Virus record (IMG/VR): IMGVR_UViG_3300002835_000050
Span: 1-64,000 of that record
From: a virus
DNA: 64,000 nucleotides
Reading direction: 5' to 3' (one strand)
This document shows positions 8,203-15,794 of the stretch, piece by piece. Numbering within the stretch: position 1 is the stretch's first letter; every line of letters begins with the position of its first letter. Both the position numbers and the translations under genes were made by a program. The notes below the pieces were generated by a model. That model saw only the letters and a list, made by a program, of their open reading frames with translations. It made no database searches and was not told the origin of the DNA.

Positions 8203-8223
8203 CAAACTAAAAACCAATAAGTT

Positions 8224-8436
8224 ATGGCAAAGTGTGCAAATTGCGGGGCTAATATGTCTTGCGGATGTCAAAAAAGAGCAGCTTCAAATGGAGCTTCAGC
8301 ATGTTCATCATGTATTAATGGATTAGAAGCAAAATTAAAAAATGCAAAAGTAACAGCAGCTAGAGTTGCTAGTACTGTACAAAAAACAGCTCAACCAAAT
8401 GAATGGGGAGCAAATAGATATAATACAACTAAATAG
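8224..8436 (+). CDS. Small zinc-finger-like protein
   Basis: The protein has 70 residues. The N-terminal half carries CANCGANMSCGCQKRAAS and then ACSSC. Seven cysteines in CxxC, CGC and CxxC groups are typical of a zinc ribbon or treble-clef site. The C-terminal half is a lysine/alanine helix (LEAKLKNAKVTAARVASTV). Similar small CxxC-M-S-C-G-C-Q proteins precede cysteine-rich fibre genes in related phages (from memory). It is transcribed between two cysteine-rich structural genes, so it may be a virion component or an assembly factor. No catalytic motif is visible. Confidence 0.72.
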   Translation: MAKCANCGANMSCGCQKRAASNGASACSSCINGLEAKLKNAKVTAARVASTVQKTAQPNEWGANRYNTTK

Positions 8437-8442
8437 ATTAAC

Positions 8443-10854
8443 ATGTCCGTATCAACATATACCATTACCAGTTGTTGTTCTCAATCTGTAACTACAGGTA
8501 CTTTTACTATAAGTGGTGTAGCTCCAGGTAACTTTTTAGGAAATGATCTTTTTATATATAATGGTCTTAGTTATACTGAACCGACAACGGGTATGCAATT
8601 TATACACGGATTTTGTTATCAAGTAGTAACATTAAGTCCTGGTCCAATTACTACACCTGTTGCATTTAATCTAAATGATATTGTACTTGTAGTTAATGGT
8701 AAAAATTGTGCCGGAGGTATTCAATTAGGAGCATGTGTAACATGTGGTCCACCACCAGATGCATATCAAATTAGTCCTTGTTGTGATTTAACAAATACAA
8801 CAATTGTAAATATAGATCCAACATCATGTACTATAGTAGGTAATGTTTGGGTTTATACAGGTCCTGGATTTATTACAACTGGTGCTTATGGTGTACCTGG
8901 AAACTTTATGTTTTATACAGATGAATGTTATTATGTAACTCAAGTAGCTGATGGATGGTATCCACAAGGACCTCCATGTACAGACTTTGATTATATACCT
9001 GTAGATACATGTCTTGATGCAGATGCATTAGGAGAATGTCCTATTTGCCCAACATCATTACAATATTTAGCATTCAGAAGTTGTTGTGGTACAGGTTTTT
9101 TATTATTTAAAAATAATCCTGCATATACATATACAGGGATAAGAGAATATTTAGGTCCTTTAGTAGACGGGTTAGAAAATATTTGTTATGCAATAAGTGT
9201 ACAAACTGCAGGCAGTGCTGATGTACCAACTACAGCAGCATATAATGCTTTACCAGATCCTCCAGCATTTGTTGAGGGATTAACATTTAGTACTATTTCT
9301 AATACTTCACAAGATTGTGCTGCATTTACTGCACAATGTCCTGTGTGTCTTATACCTTGTTATAGATTATATAGTTGTGATGGTCAAATCTTTAATACTA
9401 TATTAGATTTATCTGCTTATGTAGGTGAGTTTATTACTATTTCAGATGCTGATGGTCCTGTACCAGGTGTATGGTTTGTAACATTATATACAGGAAGTTG
9501 TTTTGATGCACTTGATGATATTATTGTAGATGGTATTGCAACTGATCCATGTATACCACAATGTTATGAAGTACTAGGAACAGGATCAATTACTTATATT
9601 GATACTACATTAAATCTTGTTACAGCTTTTGCACCCTTAAAGTTTTGTTCATATGTGTATCCTCAAATATCAGGTACATTTACAATAAATACTTATGGAG
9701 ATTGTGTACCTGATCCTGTAACATTAGATTTAACATGTCCTTTATTATGTTTTAAGTTAACTAACTGTGTAACTAATCAGATATATAATTCTAATACACA
9801 AGTATTATCTCAGTATTTAGGACAGATTGTGACTATTGCTGGATATGATGGATGCTGGTTAGTAGAGTTAAATGAAGATGAATGTGATTGTCCAATCAAT
9901 GTATCAGTTCTTCAAAGCTTTACAGATTGTGTAGCATGTTTACCTATCATTAATTATAGATTTGTAAACTGTTTAAACTCATTACAAGTACAATATTCTG
10001 ATTTAGACTATAGTGCATTAGTAGGACAAGTAGTAGAATTAGGTTGTGGAGGTTGTTGGATAGTAGAACAAATTGATTACTATCCTCCAAGCATTCAGAT
10101 CATTACAGTATTGTATGTATTTGGGACATGTCTTGATTGTTCAAGAACTTATTACAAACTTACAGACTGTGATGGTATTGAAGCTGACGTATATACTTAT
10201 ACAGATTTATCAACTTACCTTAACTTAGATCAGACAATTACATTAAAAGGTTGTACTACATGTTGGACAATTGAAGAGACAAGAGAAGGTTCTGCTTTAG
10301 CGGGATTGGTAAATGTAGAAAATGCATATGATGATTGTGCTGAATGTGGTAATGATAAACCATGTCTTTGTAGTTCTATCAGAAATGATGGTACAGTAGC
10401 TAGAACATTTGATTATGTAGATTGTACAGGGGTAACTCAAACAACACCATTAATACAACCTGGAGAAACATCATTAAGATATTGTTTAAGAACATGGAAG
10501 AATAATGTTACTCTTACTAATTATGTTAAGTACTATGGTACATGTACAAATGGAGTATGTCCCCCAATGGTATATAATGTAAGAAGTATTAAACCAGGAT
10601 ATAATACACCAGCATGTAGTGCTGAAAAATATGAAACAATTTCTTGTAAGTCAGCACAAATTTTATACAGAAATGTATTGACTTTAAGATATGGAATAAG
10701 TAATTGTTGTCCAGAAGAAGATGAGTATTGGCTAGTTAAAAAAGAACTAATTGATATTGCTGCTTTGTACAATCCAGATTATCCATGTGCCCCATCAAAT
10801 AGTTGTGGTTGTGGACAACCAAGTGATTGTGGATGTAATAGTTGCAATTCTTAA
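8443..10854 (+). CDS. Cysteine-rich tandem-domain structural protein (fibre or tail-surface candidate)
   Basis: The protein has 803 residues with about 60 cysteines. Three N-terminal segments of about 100 residues each begin with a CC pair (near residues 11, 110 and 212). They are followed by four segments with the pattern Y/F-x-L/V-x-C ... L-S-x-Y-L-G-Q-x-V-T-L ... G-C-x-x-C-W-x-V/I-E, starting near residues 305, 435, 504 and 569. The C-terminal region (from about 640) is different and ends in a CGCGQPSDCGCNSC tail. Tandem small beta domains of this kind are typical of phage fibres and other exposed surface proteins. The cysteines may bind metal or form disulfides after lysis. It starts six bases after the zinc-finger-like gene. 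A fibre or receptor-contact role is inference. Confidence 0.75.
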   Translation: MSVSTYTITSCCSQSVTTGTFTISGVAPGNFLGNDLFIYNGLSYTEPTTGMQFIHGFCYQVVTLSPGPITTPVAFNLNDIVLVVNGKNCAGGIQLGACVTCGPPPDAYQISPCCDLTNTTIVNIDPTSCTIVGNVWVYTGPGFITTGAYGVPGNFMFYTDECYYVTQVADGWYPQGPPCTDFDYIPVDTCLDADALGECPICPTSLQYLAFRSCCGTGFLLFKNNPAYTYTGIREYLGPLVDGLENICYAISVQTAGSADVPTTAAYNALPDPPAFVEGLTFSTISNTSQDCAAFTAQCPVCLIPCYRLYSCDGQIFNTILDLSAYVGEFITISDADGPVPGVWFVTLYTGSCFDALDDIIVDGIATDPCIPQCYEVLGTGSITYIDTTLNLVTAFAPLKFCSYVYPQISGTFTINTYGDCVPDPVTLDLTCPLLCFKLTNCVTNQIYNSNTQVLSQYLGQIVTIAGYDGCWLVELNEDECDCPINVSVLQSFTDCVACLPIINYRFVNCLNSLQVQYSDLDYSALVGQVVELGCGGCWIVEQIDYYPPSIQIITVLYVFGTCLDCSRTYYKLTDCDGIEADVYTYTDLSTYLNLDQTITLKGCTTCWTIEETREGSALAGLVNVENAYDDCAECGNDKPCLCSSIRNDGTVARTFDYVDCTGVTQTTPLIQPGETSLRYCLRTWKNNVTLTNYVKYYGTCTNGVCPPMVYNVRSIKPGYNTPACSAEKYETISCKSAQILYRNVLTLRYGISNCCPEEDEYWLVKKELIDIAALYNPDYPCAPSNSCGCGQPSDCGCNSCNS
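9355..10360 (+). repeat. Four degenerate tandem Cys-rich domain repeats
   Basis: Protein-level repeats start at about 9355, 9745, 9952 and 10147 (residues 305, 435, 504, 569). Each has an initial C-[YF]-x-L or Y-x-x-x-x-C strand and a following L-S-x-Y-[VL] motif. Later copies add G-C-x-x-C-W. The DNA is diverged, so these are old duplications. Confidence 0.7.
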
Positions 10855-10860
10855 TTATAA

Positions 10861-10880
10861 TTAGTATATTATTATTAATA
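10861..10880 (+). promoter_or_regulatory. Candidate phage promoter, TTAGTATATTATTA element
   Basis: TTAGTATATT lies at 10861-10870, 18 bases before the ATG at 10889. A TTG at 10842-10844 lies about 20 bases upstream of TATATT, close to the Bacteroidota -33/-7 arrangement. Confidence 0.5.
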
Positions 10881-10888
10881 GAAAAAGT

Positions 10889-12382
10889 ATGAAGCCTTTA
10901 AATTTAGACAATTCGCCATGTTCTCCAATGTCATCTAACTGTGTTATTTGGCAAGGACCTGATATTCCATGTATCAAGTTATGTAAAGGTGATACAATAT
11001 CAGACATAGTTAATAAATTAGCTATTGAATTATGTACTATCATAGAAACAATGAATGTTGGTAACTATGATCTTACATGTTTTAATGCTGTTGGATGTCC
11101 TCCTTCAAATTTTCAAGCATTGATCCAATACTTGATTGATGAGATTTGTAGACAGAATGAAATTATAATTAATGGTTCATCTAGTGGATCAAGTTCATCT
11201 TGTCCTGATTGTGTAGTTAGTGTTGCTCCTTGTTTTGTTACAGGAAATCAAACTAGTATGCAATTGGTAGATTATGTTAATATGATTGCAAATAAGATCT
11301 GTACTTTAATTACACAAATTACAGATTTACAAAATCAAATTAATGATTTAGATACTAGAGTAACTATATTAGAAAACACACCTCCAGGAACATATACATT
11401 ACCAGATATTGCTACAGGATGTTTAGCAACAGCAGTAGGTGCCTCATCTGCTGCAATTAATTTAGTATTAGATGCTTTAGTAAATGATCCAGGAACTGGT
11501 TATTGTGCTTTAATTGGATCATTAGGTTTACCTGTAGATATTAATGCTGCAATTGCTGCACAATGTATTACTGATAGTTCTACATCTTTAGTATATGGTA
11601 CACCTATGGGAACAGCTTATCCTTCTTGGGAAAGTTCACCAAATACTTTATCAGAATCATTTATTGATGTGTGGTTAAGTGTATGTGATATATATAATTA
11701 TTTATTAGTTAATGCAAGCACAGTAGTTGTAGCTGCTGGAGAAAATATTACAGTAGTTCCTACAGTAGTAGGTACAACAACAACATACACTGTTGGTTCA
11801 GTTGGTTTAAATTCATTTGTGGCAGAGTTAATTATTAATGGAAGTAGACAACCAGCTAACGGTTCTATTCCAGCTATAACACCTGCTGCTCAGACAGGTT
11901 TACCAAGTAGTATAGTAGTAAATCAGTATAACTCTATTACATCAAATAATGTACAAGTTATTGCAGCAGCAACTCCATTAACATATGTAATTAATGCATC
12001 TATACCGCCTTGTCCATTTGGAACTTTTGATAATGCTACAGGAGGTAAGTTTACAATTACTGAAGCAGGAATGTATTTAGTTGAAGCATCTGTATATTTA
12101 AAATCAGATAATACTTCAACATCTTATTGGCAAGCAGCCGGAACTGGTTCTTTTGGAGTAGGTATTTTAGTAGATACTCAACAACCATTATTTGGATCAT
12201 TTAAAACAGTTACTGCGAGTGTAGATAAAAATGTTGAAATTGCTGGATCAGCTGTAGTATATTTAGCTGCAGCAACAGTTCTTTCATTAGGTGTATTAAA
12301 TACTACATCTAGAAGTTATGTGGGCAACAGTTATACTAATGATGATAAAATTAGATTTTCAATAACACAAATAAGATTATAA
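10889..12382 (+). CDS. Fibre-like protein with C1q/TNF-like C-terminal domain
   Basis: The protein has 497 residues. The N-terminal region is cysteine-containing and probably anchors to the virion (PCSPMSSNCVIWQG; IPCIKLCKGDTISDIVNKL). A serine/glycine linker lies at about 107-115, and a short heptad coiled coil (ITDLQNQINDLDTRVTILEN) is at about 151-170. After a threonine/valine-rich stretch, the last 110 residues look like a C1q/TNF-type jelly roll: GKFTITEAGMYLVEASVYLK, then SFGVGILVDTQ, AVVYLAAATVLSLGVLN and finally DKIRFSITQIRL. Such domains trimerise and form the tips of phage head or tail fibres. Its end overlaps the next start (TAATG). The domain call is by eye and the receptor is unknown. 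Confidence 0.75.
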   Translation: MKPLNLDNSPCSPMSSNCVIWQGPDIPCIKLCKGDTISDIVNKLAIELCTIIETMNVGNYDLTCFNAVGCPPSNFQALIQYLIDEICRQNEIIINGSSSGSSSSCPDCVVSVAPCFVTGNQTSMQLVDYVNMIANKICTLITQITDLQNQINDLDTRVTILENTPPGTYTLPDIATGCLATAVGASSAAINLVLDALVNDPGTGYCALIGSLGLPVDINAAIAAQCITDSSTSLVYGTPMGTAYPSWESSPNTLSESFIDVWLSVCDIYNYLLVNASTVVVAAGENITVVPTVVGTTTTYTVGSVGLNSFVAELIINGSRQPANGSIPAITPAAQTGLPSSIVVNQYNSITSNNVQVIAAATPLTYVINASIPPCPFGTFDNATGGKFTITEAGMYLVEASVYLKSDNTSTSYWQAAGTGSFGVGILVDTQQPLFGSFKTVTASVDKNVEIAGSAVVYLAAATVLSLGVLNTTSRSYVGNSYTNDDKIRFSITQIRL

Positions 12383-13329
12383 TGGGACTTTTAAATACAT
12401 GTGCAAAATGTGGATGTGAAGATAATTTCTTAACAACACCACCTCCATGCCCAACAGCAATAGCATGTCCTACAGAAGAATGTTCTGCAGTACAGTATGC
12501 AAAATGTATAGCTTATACGGGCAGTGATATAGAATGTAATAATGATATAGTAGTACCTACTGATACAAATATGGCTGCTGCTATTAATAACATTGTAGAT
12601 TACTTTTGTACCGTTACTACAGTGCCAACTGCAATTTTATGCGATACAGATGTAGTTGTAGCTGCAAATACAGTTATTGTTGAAGCTTTAGCCGATACAA
12701 TTTCTTATTTCTGTAGTGCAACAACAGTACCTGCAATTCTTGATTGTAATTCAGCTACTGTAGTAGCAGCTAATACACCTGTAGTAACTGCATTAGGAAA
12801 CATTGTAGATTATTTTTGTAGTGTAACTACAACTAGTGCTAACATAACATGTGGTACAGATGTAGTAGTAGTTTCAGGAACTCCTGTGTTAGGTGCTTTA
12901 GTTTCAATGACTAATTATTTTTGTACTGAAATTGCTAACTTACCAACAGTATCTATACTTGGTGATAATGGAATTTTAGTTACCCCAGTTGTTGTAGGTA
13001 CTAATACTGAATATACAATAAGTGCAAATGGACTTAAGAAGTTTGTAAAAGAATTTACAGGTATAGAATTTGATGGTCAAGTAATAACTATACTGGGTAC
13101 AGAACTTACAGCATGTGACTTATTATCATCAGCTTGTGGTGTTAGCACAACTAAAGCATCAGATTTTACATTTAACATTATGTATCTTTTTGCAGGAAAT
13201 TGGATTAGTCTTACAAATCAAGCAGGAGTTGTCGTACAAGCAAATGATACCACAGGAAATATTTCAATTACTTTAGGTATACCAGCCGTTGATCCACCAG
13301 TTACTGTAAGAGTAACTATTATTGGATAA
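12382..13329 (+). CDS. Repeat-containing cysteine-rich structural protein
   Basis: The protein has 315 residues and its start overlaps the previous stop (TAATG). The N-terminus resembles that of its neighbour in being rich in short cysteine motifs (CAKCGCED). Residues about 49-188 are four tandem copies of a 35-residue unit: C-x-[TN]-D-[VI]-V-V ... A-[LI]-x-x-x-[VIT]-x-Y-F-C-[ST]-x-x-T. A beta-rich C-terminal part follows, with a V-T-P-V-V-V-G-T-N-T-E-Y-T-I-S motif also present in the previous gene product (V-V-P-T-V-V-G-T-T-T-T-Y-T-V), which suggests the two share a domain. A fibre or baseplate accessory is likely. It is closed by tandem hairpins and a T-run. Confidence 0.72.
   Translation: MGLLNTCAKCGCEDNFLTTPPPCPTAIACPTEECSAVQYAKCIAYTGSDIECNNDIVVPTDTNMAAAINNIVDYFCTVTTVPTAILCDTDVVVAANTVIVEALADTISYFCSATTVPAILDCNSATVVAANTPVVTALGNIVDYFCSVTTTSANITCGTDVVVVSGTPVLGALVSMTNYFCTEIANLPTVSILGDNGILVTPVVVGTNTEYTISANGLKKFVKEFTGIEFDGQVITILGTELTACDLLSSACGVSTTKASDFTFNIMYLFAGNWISLTNQAGVVVQANDTTGNISITLGIPAVDPPVTVRVTIIG
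12526..12942 (+). repeat. Four tandem 35-residue repeats (about 105 bp each)
   Basis: Units begin near 12526, 12631, 12733 and 12838. Each encodes a C-x-x-D/S-x-V-V strand, a helix and Y-F-C-[ST]. Spacing is regular, but the bases have diverged. Confidence 0.75.
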
Positions 13330-13335
13330 AAAGAA

Positions 13336-13403
13336 GTTACAGTTTGTTGGTTTCTGTGACAACAACAACTTAACCCTTGCACTTGCAGGGGTTTTGTTTT
13401 TTT
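13336..13403 (+). terminator. Tandem hairpins with T-run ending the fibre block
   Basis: The first hairpin pairs GTTACAG (13336-13342) with CTGTGAC (13354-13360). The second pairs AACCCTTGCA (13372-13381) with TGCAGGGGTT (13384-13393) and is followed by TTGTTTTTTT. The second is a good intrinsic terminator, and the first may assist. Confidence 0.8.
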
Positions 13404-13428
13404 ACTACATTTGCTAGTCTCATTAATT

Positions 13429-13440
13429 TTTAGTATATTA
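13429..13440 (+). promoter_or_regulatory. Candidate phage promoter for the tail operon
   Basis: TTTAGTATATTA ends 11 bases before the ATG at 13452, directly after a terminator. TTG at 13411-13413 lies about 20 bases upstream of TATATT, which fits a Bacteroidota-like -33 box. Confidence 0.55.
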
Positions 13441-13451
13441 ATATATATGGT

Positions 13452-14033
13452 ATGAAGGAATTTAAAAAACCAGATGTAAAGGCTCCTAGATTTAGACCTG
13501 AAATAAAAAATGTTCTAGATAAAGAGTTTTTTAAATTATTTAAAAGTAAGTATCCTAAGTACAAAGACTTAGATGAAGTTTTGATTAGAACTGTTATTAA
13601 GAAGTTTAATCAAACAGTTTATCAGACAGTAATAGAAACAAGGGATGGGGTTCAATTACCAGAACAAATTGGTTGGCTGTTCATCGGAACATGTCAACAA
13701 AGTGTAAAAGAAAATATTGATTACTCAAAGTCATTGAAATATGGAGTAAAGGTAACTAACAAGAACTGGGACTCAGATGGTAAATTAGCTAAAATCTTTT
13801 TTTCCAATCATGCCCCAAAGCACAAAATAAAGAATAGAGAATTTTGGAGCTTTGTAGCATGTAGAGAATTTAAGAGAGCGGTTGCTAAAACATATCCTGA
13901 GAACTGGCAAATGTATATAGCTGCTGATCCAAAAACTAAAATACAATGGGCATACAGTAGATCAGTTTATAAAGAAATGAAAGCTAAGGAAACAACCAAG
14001 GCTTTACAAAATTATAATGAATTTGACTTATGA
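13452..14033 (+). CDS. Conserved virion-module protein of crAss-like phages
   Basis: The protein has 193 residues and is basic. The central pattern is distinctive: QIGWLFIGTCQQSVKENIDY, then SKSLKYGVKVTNKNWDSDG, then KNREFWSFVACREFKRAVAK and YPENWQMYI. I recall proteins with this 'GWLFIGTC ... NWDSDG ... F-K-R' order in the structural regions of crAss-like and other Bacteroidota phages, without a known function. The gene is the first of a tightly packed operon (13452-22357) and its stop overlaps the next start (ATGA). The basic charge and small size would suit a DNA-contacting neck or head-completion factor, but that is inference. Confidence 0.75.
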   Translation: MKEFKKPDVKAPRFRPEIKNVLDKEFFKLFKSKYPKYKDLDEVLIRTVIKKFNQTVYQTVIETRDGVQLPEQIGWLFIGTCQQSVKENIDYSKSLKYGVKVTNKNWDSDGKLAKIFFSNHAPKHKIKNREFWSFVACREFKRAVAKTYPENWQMYIAADPKTKIQWAYSRSVYKEMKAKETTKALQNYNEFDL

Positions 14034-14692
14034 CAACAATTGGTGAAGCAATATCAAGAGTAAGGAATACCCTTAAAGCAGTTAAAGAAGATCCCTTCTT
14101 AACTGATAGAACAATCTATTATTCTCTAATGAAGTATGCACAGACATTAATCAAAAGAGAAGATAATCAAAATAGGCTTATGAAGATGAGTCAGATCTTT
14201 AAGGTTATGCCTTATGTAGAACTGATTGATGTAGATAAAGTTGAAGCAGGTTGTATTGGGGTTTACTCTGAATGTTACTTCAAAAGATCTAAAGAAAAGC
14301 TTCCTACTATTTTAAATGGAATGTTTGGTCCACTTATCCGTACAACATCATCTATTGATGGTACTATAGAAATGTTTAGAACAGATCCCGGTACATGGGC
14401 TTCAATAACTAAGTCTACTACTTTTAGATATAATAGAAAACAATACTTCTGGTATCTTAATGGTTATATATATTGTCCTAATGTAGATTGGGATGCAATT
14501 AGAATTGAAGCAATCTTTGATGGTGTACTTGAAACATGTGATACAGATCCATGTTTACTAAGACAAGATGATCAATTTGTTTTACCAGAATATTTATTTT
14601 CAGAAGTAGAACAGTTTGTAATAAAAGAATTAACAATGACTTTATCAATGCCAGGTGATGGTGCAGATGATAGTCAAAATGCATTTAGATAA
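14030..14692 (+). CDS. Tail/neck ring-type protein
   Basis: The protein has 220 residues. The N-terminal 70 residues are helical and P22-gp4-like in style (TIGEAISRVRNTLKAVKEDP, then LTDRTIYYSLMKYAQTLIKR). A beta domain follows (MFRTDPGTWASITKSTTFRY; KQYFWYLNGYIYCPNVDW; IRIEAIFDG), and the C-terminal helix contains EVEQFVIKELTMTL. In crAss-like phages proteins of this shape form rings between portal and tail. The start overlaps the preceding stop (ATGA) and the stop overlaps the next start (TAATG), so translation is coupled. The exact ring position is not determinable here. Confidence 0.75.
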   Translation: MTTIGEAISRVRNTLKAVKEDPFLTDRTIYYSLMKYAQTLIKREDNQNRLMKMSQIFKVMPYVELIDVDKVEAGCIGVYSECYFKRSKEKLPTILNGMFGPLIRTTSSIDGTIEMFRTDPGTWASITKSTTFRYNRKQYFWYLNGYIYCPNVDWDAIRIEAIFDGVLETCDTDPCLLRQDDQFVLPEYLFSEVEQFVIKELTMTLSMPGDGADDSQNAFR

Positions 14693-15792
14693 TGGATTAT
14701 AATTACACATTGCGCTATAGAACATTTGACCAGATGCTGGAAGATGTTACTATTGATTTAAATACATTTGCTTTAGAGAATATGATTGAGCCTCAACAGC
14801 TTATCAAATTAGCTAAGAAGATTAATTATGATTTAGGTCTTAGAATTAATCAGACTAAAGAAGTAGCTTTAGATGTGTGTCATGGTAGAGTAAAATTACC
14901 AGATGATTTCTATACATGGAACTTTGGTTTAGTTTGTGGAGAATATGTAGTTAATACAGGTTATGGTGGTGCTGCATCCGGAACTAATATACAAGAAGTT
15001 CCGTATGTTGAGACTCCTTCTACAGTAGACTTATGTGCTCCTATAACAGTTAACTGTGCGGTATGTAATGCAAATCCTTGTAATCATACAGCAGCTTGTC
15101 CAGGAAACACATGTTCTTCAACGTGTCCATCTCCTACAATACCTGATGCATATGATCCAAATAATCCATATGGTGATACATGTATCCGTCCTAGAGTTTT
15201 CATGAACTGTAAAGGAGATAAATATGAATTAATACAAGTTATTAACCCTACTCAAACAAGAGTGTATAGAAGTCTTGTTCCATTAAGAATGGCAGTAGGT
15301 CAGGGCGTAGAACCAGGTTGTCCTAATATAAATGTAAATGTTGCTAACTCAGGTTTTATTAGAGGAGGTTTCCTATTTACTAATTTTCAAGAAGGTACCG
15401 TGTATATAAATTACCAAGGTCAAATGGAAGATGACAATGGGAACTTAATGGTACCTGATCATGATCTATTGAATGAGTATTATGAATATGCATTGAAGTT
15501 AAGAATCTTAGAAAACTTATATTTGAATGGGGAAGATGTAGCACAAAAAATGGGATTGATAGAACAAAGATTAAAAGCTGCTAGAAATCAAGCACTTAGT
15601 TTAGTTAATACTCCTAACTTTAGAGAGCTATATGATATATGGTGGACTAATAGGAGAGCACAGAATTCTAAATACTATGATATGTTTAATTCATATATTC
15701 CAGAAAATGCCCGTCCACAGAATCCAAATAATACAAGAGTAGTTGGATCAGGAAATGGACATGGATTTAACTCAAGAGGCACAGGTAGATAA
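14692..15792 (+). CDS. Tail/neck ring-type protein with cysteine-rich insert
   Basis: The protein has 366 residues. A helical N-terminus (TFDQMLEDVTIDLNTFALEN; PQQLIKLAKKINYDLGLRI) leads to a beta strand region (VALDVCHGRVKLPDDFYTW). Residues about 120-155 hold an unusual cysteine-rich loop (CAVCNANPCNHTAACPG, then CSSTCPSP). A beta domain follows (VYRSLVPLRMAVG; GFIRGGFLFTNFQEGTVYINY), then a long C-terminal helical part (NEYYEYALKLRILENLYL and onward). The overall plan matches its upstream neighbour, so both are probably head-tail connector or tail-tube rings. The cysteine insert fits the cysteine-rich style of the fibre genes and may be where fibres attach (inference). Confidence 0.75.
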   Translation: MDYNYTLRYRTFDQMLEDVTIDLNTFALENMIEPQQLIKLAKKINYDLGLRINQTKEVALDVCHGRVKLPDDFYTWNFGLVCGEYVVNTGYGGAASGTNIQEVPYVETPSTVDLCAPITVNCAVCNANPCNHTAACPGNTCSSTCPSPTIPDAYDPNNPYGDTCIRPRVFMNCKGDKYELIQVINPTQTRVYRSLVPLRMAVGQGVEPGCPNINVNVANSGFIRGGFLFTNFQEGTVYINYQGQMEDDNGNLMVPDHDLLNEYYEYALKLRILENLYLNGEDVAQKMGLIEQRLKAARNQALSLVNTPNFRELYDIWWTNRRAQNSKYYDMFNSYIPENARPQNPNNTRVVGSGNGHGFNSRGTGR

Positions 15793-15794
15793 TC

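Noticed and set aside
12526-12942. CRISPR-like array
   Set aside because: The repeats are in-frame protein repeats with diverged DNA and no unique spacers.
13330-13451. tRNA or small RNA gene in the longest plus-strand gap
   Set aside because: The gap is filled by two hairpins, a T-run and a promoter-like element, with no cloverleaf pattern.
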